Origin: Cycas panzhihuaensis
Lineage: Eukaryota; Cycadophyta
Assembly: GCA_023213395.1 (NCBI GenBank)
Contig: CM041465.1
Coordinates: forward strand, 162,881,741 to 162,945,740
DNA length: 64,000 nucleotides
Direction: 5' to 3'
Under the pieces are notes generated by a model. The model was not told the DNA's origin and made no database searches. It worked only from the letters and a program-made list of their open reading frames with translations. This document shows, in pieces, positions 58,484 to 64,000 of this stretch. Positions within the stretch are counted from its first letter, which is position 1. Each line of letters starts with the position of its first letter. Position numbers and translations under genes: made by a program.

Positions 58484-58795
58484 TGGAATGGACTTTGCTC
58501 TAACAATTACCAAATCCTCTAATGAAAGTTAAATTCTCCTTAAGAAAATTGTACAAGCACAAGATCACTTTATATTGTTTGGTCACTTTACATAATATCT
58601 CAATGTGTAAAGATGTCCTTTATAAAAGTGGAGAGTACATATATATAAGGCTACTAAGACTGTTCATCCTTCTTAACTAATACATGTGGGATAATTATAA
58701 TAAGAGACTAGTAAAGGTCAAGAAGGAGAAGAAGATACATCAAAGAAAGAGGAGGAGAAAGGTAGATGTATTGAAAGGGGTTCAAGTATATAACA
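58484..58795 (-). repeat. Element T 5' LTR (right on the plus strand)
   Basis: TGGAATGGACTTTGC to TATATAACA; homologous to 52868-53195 with a deletion near 58590 relative to the left copy. Confidence 0.85.
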
Positions 58796-58800
58796 TAAAG
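58796..58800. repeat. Target-site duplication of element T, right copy (TAAAG)
   Basis: One transition from TAGAG at 52863-52867. Confidence 0.6.
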
Positions 58801-59520
58801 AGAGGTTAATATGTATAGATCTAACATATGAAATAGATAGAGAGTTGACAAATCTTCCTATAAATAGGTATGCAACACCACTTTATATGATAAAACTTAA
58901 TGTAGATGTTGAGATATAACCACAAGAGTTGACACTTACAGATTATAAGGATATGGAAATAGTAAAAAAGGTTACAACCTTGTTTATAGAACTAAAGGAC
59001 ATTTTCGCTTAGACTTACAAGGATTTGAAGGGGATACATGATGAATTTAGTTAGCACTATATATCATTGGTAAATGGAGTGTAACCAATCAAATAGATAC
59101 TACATCATATGAATCTAACGTAGAATAAATTAGTGAAGAAAGAATTAGATAATTTGGAAAATAGAAACCTTATTTATATAATTGAAAATAATGAGTGGGC
59201 AAGTCTCATGGTTGTAGTTCCTTTAAAAAAAGAGAAATTATGCCTCTGTATTAACTACTACAAATTAAATGTAGTGACCAAGACAAATCCTTTTTTGATT
59301 CCTTTCACTAATGAAGTATTGGAATAGGTTATGGTAGTGGAATATTATTCCTTCAATAACATGTTCAATGGGTGTAATCACTTATCCATTATAGTAGAAG
59401 ATCATGAAAAGATAACTTTTATTATAGAATGGGGGATGTATGCATATCATATTATGCCATTTGGGCTTTATAATGCCCAACTACATTTTAAAGAATCCTG
59501 ATAACAAAATTTTAGAACTA
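58801..59520 (+). pseudogene. Element S reverse transcriptase, inactivated
   Basis: Plus-strand gypsy RT resumes after element T: IELKDIFA near 58990, KDLKGIHDEF near 59022, KLVKKELDNLENRNLIY near 59130, NNEWASLMVVVPLKKEKLCLCINYYKLNVVTK near 59190-59280, EYYSFNNMFNGCNHLSI near 59340 and YAYHIMPFGLYNAQLHF near 59450. The catalytic FDD segment just downstream is degraded (DDW near 59550). The sequence is the non-chromoviral type seen in Athila/Tat elements. Confidence 0.88.
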
Positions 59521-60560
59521 CCTCAAAGAACATTTGGAGATATTTTTGGATGACTGGACTGTCTATATTTTGTTGAAAATTCATTTAGATCATCTTTAAG
59601 ATATTTTTAAAACCTATCAAAATTTGGGACTTTGTTTAAATATAGGTAAGCATGTTTTTATGGTGTATGTAGTGTATAATAAAGGGCTACTAATAGGCCC
59701 CATGAAAATGAAGGGGATCCTAGACATACCAACACTAACCTTTATGGTAGATGTTAAAGTGTTTCTTAGCCATACAATGTATTATCATAAATTTTCATTG
59801 GTTATGTTGAAATTGTAGCACCTTTGGAGAAATTATTAAAGAAAGGATGTAATTTTTGTTAAAAGGAGTAACATGAAACTACATTTCAAAAACTAAAATT
59901 GGTTATTGCAATAGCACCAATTTTGTGGCATCTTAACTAGGACAAGCTTTTTGATGTTCATCTAAATACTTCTTATTAAGTAATTAATTGTGTTTTAGCA
60001 TAACTTGATGAACAGTAAGAAGATCATCTAGTGTATTTTTCTAACAGAAGATTGATCCCTATTGAAAGGAACTGTTCTATTAGAGAATGAGAAGGGTTGG
60101 GTATGGTATACACCTTATAAAATTTTAAGTATTATCTCTTGGCTACCTCATTTACTTTCTTTATAAATCACCAAGTCCTTATGTACTTAGTTAATAAACT
60201 AATTTTATAAGGGCGGATCAATCATTGGACCATTTTATTTTAGCACTTCCAATTCAATATTATGGTAAGGCTAGGTTCATAGCATGTGGGGTCTGATTAT
60301 TTTTCATAGATCTCATTAGGAGAGGTAACAACAAAGGTTTTTGATAATTTTTGAGATGCCAAGTTATTTCAAGTAAAAGCATTACCAATTTTGTGGAAGA
60401 CATTACTTCATTCCTAAGCTCAAGAGTGTTTTTTAAATATATGCTAAATTCATGAAAGAGAATAATTACAGTGAAATTAGGCAAATATTAGTTTATAGAA
60501 GGGAAACTCTACTACCTTACAGCTAGCACAATTCTGTGATGATGTGTCTTACCATATGAA
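59521..60560 (+). pseudogene. Element S RNase H region, inactivated
   Basis: Fragments in several frames: APLEKLLKKG near 59818, HETTFQKLKLVIAIAPIL near 59874, LFDVHLNTSY near 59949 (normally F-D-x-x-x-D), HLVYFSNRRLIPIERNCS near 60029 and an F-K-Y-Y-L-L-A block near 60122. This is the RVT-connection and RNase H order of gypsy elements. Confidence 0.78.
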
Positions 60561-61690
60561 GTTACTATAGTGATTCAAGAAGTATATAAAGATACCACAA
60601 GTGGCTATATAGGTCATAAGACCACATCATAATAAGTGTCAAGTGTAGATTTGTGGTAGTGACCCCTATTCCAAGATGTTGAGATATTCATTAAGAATTG
60701 TGATCTTTGCCAAAGAGTGGGAAAACCTAATTATAATGATTTTATGCTTCTCACTATGATATTAGCATAAAAACCTTTTGAAAAGTGGGATCTTAATTTT
60801 ATAGGATCCATTAACCCTATGACAAGATAAATTAGGGCAAGGTACATTCTAGCAACCATAGATTATCTAACAAAATAGGTTGAGGCATGAGTACTATAGG
60901 ACAACATTGTGCATAGTATGGTGAAATTTTTGTATGAATCCATAATTACATCATTTAGATATCCCTTAGAGATTATCAATAATAGAGGAACGCATTTTAT
61001 GAACTTGATAATTAAGCAACTTACTAAAGAATTCATGGTGGTGTATAGAAAAAGTGCTTCACATTATCCATGAGCCATTGGACTTGTTGAACTGTCTAAC
61101 AAAGTCATCTATAAAGTAGTAACAAAGATCTATAATGTAGTCATAATGATTGGGTAAAGAAACTCCACTAAGTATTATGGACCTTTAAAATAATCATGAA
61201 ATAAGCTACTAGGCATATACATTTTAATTATTGCACAGTCTTAAGGTTATTGTCCTAGTGGAATTTATAATTCCTAGCTTGCAAATTATAATCATCTATA
61301 ACATGAGATATTGTCTTTCAAAGTGAGGTTACAATAGCTACTATGGTTAGATAAAAGGAGACTACTTAACTAATAGGCTATGGAGGTGGACAAGGATAAA
61401 CAAAAGGTATCACATGTTATATGGATTAAGCATAGATATTTATGGAAGGAGAACAAGTCCTTCTTTATTATAGTAAGTTTAAGGCTTAGCTAGGGAAGCT
61501 CAAGTTTTGATGGCAAGGTCCTTTTATTATGGATAAAGTCATGGATAATAGGGTAGTCTTTCTAAAGGAACTAAGATGGAAGCTACTAGCAGTACTTATA
61601 AATGGTAGTTCGCTATGGCATTATAAGCATGAATAGGTTTAAGATTTATGGTAGATTAAGTAGGTAAGTAATGTTGTTGATTATTGAAGT
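60561..61690 (+). pseudogene. Element S integrase, inactivated
   Basis: The zinc-binding end (IKNCDLCQRVGKPN near 60693) precedes a core with KPFEKWDLNFIGSINP near 60773, ATIDYLTK near 60857, IINNRGTHFMN near 60976 (normally SDRGTHF, second Asp lost) and the SASHYP block near 61050. The C-terminal part runs to about 61690, with HRYLWKENKSFFIIV and FDGKVLLL blocks. TAG and TAA stops are frequent. Confidence 0.85.
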
Positions 61691-63860
61691 TTGTTTTTCA
61701 TTGAATGATGAAGTAGAATGTCGATGTTGGATTGCAACATGATGCACTATAAAATATGAGTGGAAGGCAATATGATGTACCATAGCAACAAAACTATTGA
61801 GGAATTATTGCAAAAATTGTATTGTATTCTCAAGGCAACAATGAAGAGCATCTCATATCCCATAGGAAAAAAGAAGTCTTTTTTGTGGTTTAAGAGAATG
61901 TCATTATGAAAATTATATCTTTATAGTGCATTAAAAGAGGTAGAATTATGAATCCACCAACCATTTTTTACCTTCATGCAAGAGGGCATGAGTTTGGCAA
62001 AAGAGGCTCTAGATTTAAAAATAAATTATTTTTAACTATTTCATATTATTTGAGCTAAATAGAGTAAATGCAAGATTAGTTACAAACAACAAAGTTTTAA
62101 AAACTAGTTTGATAACTTACAAATCATGGTTGATGTTGTAATAGCCATTAATATTAGAGCACTTGAAATGGTTCCTTAATAATTACTCTCTGCATTAACT
62201 ATGTAAGAATACTTAGATTTTGGACTAAAACAACTTTGGGGCTAACTATTAGACAACTACATAGTCCAAAAGTGCATCAAATTAGAAAAAGTTGAAGATT
62301 TTATTCAAACACATGTATTGAGTTTCTCTTTTGAGCTATTAGAAAAAAAGTTGCATAGTTACGATGAGAAAGAAATAGGATTTATCCACAAGGACAATAT
62401 TCTTAGGGTTGAATCTTCCAAGCTCACATTTATTTAGCCTACTAATAGAGGGAAAACTAGTATTATTAAAAAGGAAGCAACATTTAATAGATAAGACAAT
62501 ATGAGCCAATCTAGTAAGGGAATTTTATTTAGATGACCTTAGTAAATGTTATAATAATCATGGAATTGTAATCAATAAACTCAAGGACCTTGATCTAAAG
62601 ATAATGGATAAACTACTCATTAAAAGACTCATGGATAGTAGTGATGTATCCTAAATTCATCTTCATATGGTTTGCATTGCATCTTAGCTCTTGTAGCATG
62701 TAGTTTATAGGTGGGATTTTTTATGGAAGCTACCAAATTAAAAAATCTATCTACCTTAGGAAAACATCATTATATTATCTTGCATCCTTAATGGCTTTGG
62801 TGTTAGATGGGTTTTATACCACAAACTTATTAAGGAAGGTGATTGTTAACATTGATTTATAAATTCTATGATGGGTTGGCTATAGGAGAAAAGTTAAATT
62901 ATCCTAGAGTGCTTTGGCCACCTTTCATACAATTGTCAAGGAGCTTATGGATAAGTTTCTACCATAAATTATCCCTCATCAATGACTTGGGAAGGAGATT
63001 GAATCAAAGGTGGAAATTAGAATGCCATAGATTTCATAGTTGATACATATTCAACAGAGTGTGCAATGTTTGCTTATCAATACACTATCTATTGTTACTC
63101 AATCTAAAGGAAAGCATAAGTGTGATGATAACCTATATTAACTCTAGATTGGTGTTAATGGTGCTAGTGGATTGATGTTGCCTTTCTCTTCTCTTCAACT
63201 ATAGACTAAATTGATTCATTAACTTAAGAAGGGCAAGAAACTCTAAGATAACTTTGCCAAAGATTCTTAAGCTACTTTAGAATTGAAACAAACCATCTTA
63301 GAGTATTTAACATAGTGTTTAGAGTCTAAAGAAAATGTCATTAGAGTTAAGCAATAGGTTTCAAAGGTTAGACTAGATGGCCCAAAGCTACAAGTTCTTG
63401 AGGAAAGAGTAGAGATAAAGGAGCTTCAAGTATAGGTTGCAGCACAAGGAAACCAAATTCAAGATTTAGAGATCTAACTTGGCCAAAAGATAGTGACACT
63501 CAAATAGGTCTTAACCAAATTAAAGTATTATAAGGATCAAGAACTTAAAATGAATACACTTCTAAGATGGTATACAAAGTTAAGTGTGAGAGAGCTAACT
63601 CAACCTAATCTTCTTAGGGAAGAAGAGACTCAGCGTAATTCTCTAGAGGAGGTCAAGAGAGATCTAATAATAGAATTAGTAGGGAAATTAGATAACCTAC
63701 ATGATATGTTATAGAAAGTGGTAGATGTAGTGCCCCTTGATGGTGGCATAAACCACATTGATGAAAGGTATACATATATATTTAATTTGGGTATTATGAC
63801 TATAGATCACATCTTAATTTTATTTAGAGAAGGTACCAACAAAATAAAATATAATTTATC
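61691..63860 (+). pseudogene. Unidentified decayed reading frame downstream of element S integrase
   Basis: From about 62170 to 63860 long stretches read as protein if one ignores TAA and TAG codons at positions that look like former Gln codons. The best part is 63208-63860: a charged, Leu/Lys/Glu/Gln-rich, coiled-coil-like segment of about 215 codons with about ten stops, including LQVLEERVEIKELQ near 63390 and LREEETQRNSLEEVKRDL near 63614. No membrane segment or known domain is clear. Its place after INT is where Athila-type elements carry an extra ORF. It could also be a captured host fragment or an unrelated gene remnant. Confidence 0.35.
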
Positions 63861-64000
63861 ATAAAGACTTAATTATTATAAGTGTAGGAAGGGGAAAGAA
63901 AACAATTCAAGTTGTTTTAAATATCTTGTTTTTCCTTTTTATTTCTTTTAAAATATATATATAACTTGTGTAATTTACATTTTCTTAAGTATGTCAGAAA
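63861..64000. other. Terminal AT-rich sequence with a purine-rich tract
   Basis: AGGAAGGGGAAAGAAAA near 63886 is PPT-like, but the sequence after it does not start with the S LTR sequence (TGTTAGGTG). The S 3' LTR is therefore not confirmed inside the window. Confidence 0.4.

Larger units (their letters stand above)
52868..58795 (-). mobile_element. Element T: decayed minus-strand Ty3/gypsy chromovirus
   Basis: This element of about 5.9 kb has LTRs of about 328 and 312 bp (roughly 85% identity by eye), an initiator tRNA-Met PBS with one change and a probable 5-bp duplication. On the minus strand the order is gag, protease, RT, RNase H, integrase, chromodomain, the chromovirus order. Stops and shifts occur throughout. 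It splits element S between its protease and RT regions. Confidence 0.9.

Overview
The window looks like intergenic DNA from a large, repeat-rich land-plant genome, probably a seed plant. The evidence is plant Ty1/copia elements primed by initiator tRNA-Met, a plant-type L1 LINE with a C-terminal RNase H, a chromovirus and a tRNA-Asp-primed Ty3/gypsy element. I found no cellular gene, no real tRNA or rRNA gene, no CRISPR array and no bacterial feature. The background is AT-rich. Every coding region I recognise belongs to a transposable element and is broken by stops, usually TAG, and by frameshifts. The species cannot be named from this sequence.

Layout. 1-14.9 kb: old plus-strand copia remnants, called here X (1-983 plus an LTR from 984) and Y (7.8-8.0 kb and 13.0-14.45 kb plus an LTR from 14454). 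X is interrupted inside its LTR by Copia-A (1138-7471), which has matching 361-bp LTRs, a primer-binding site (PBS), a polypurine tract (PPT) and a TTTAT target duplication. Y is interrupted inside its reverse transcriptase (RT) by a 5-kb unclassified, more GC-rich insertion carrying two 1.3-kb direct repeats. 15.5-18.4 kb: a third copia remnant, Z. 19.8-26.25 kb: a full-length but dead L1 LINE with a 16-bp target duplication. A 5'-truncated 0.65-kb LINE of the same lineage (26311-26959, 13-bp duplication) follows it. 27-31.35 kb: AT-rich, no recognisable gene, two microsatellites.

31.35-48.07 kb: two copies of one LTR family (W) enclose largely non-coding sequence into which two minus-strand copia elements inserted: U (34048-40810, exact CAAGG duplication) and V (41929-47251, the best-preserved gag-pol here). 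49.24-64 kb: a plus-strand gypsy element S with a tRNA-Asp PBS that runs off the window. It is split in its pol region by a minus-strand chromovirus T (52868-58795). Downstream of the S integrase lies a decayed coiled-coil-like reading frame that I cannot identify.

How it works together: the window is a stratigraphy of nested insertions, not a set of cooperating genes. A is younger than X, the 5-kb insert is younger than Y, U and V are younger than W, and T is younger than S. By hand comparison the LTR pairs are roughly 85-91% identical, so these are old insertions. The dominance of TAG among in-frame stops fits long-term deamination of methylated cytosine.
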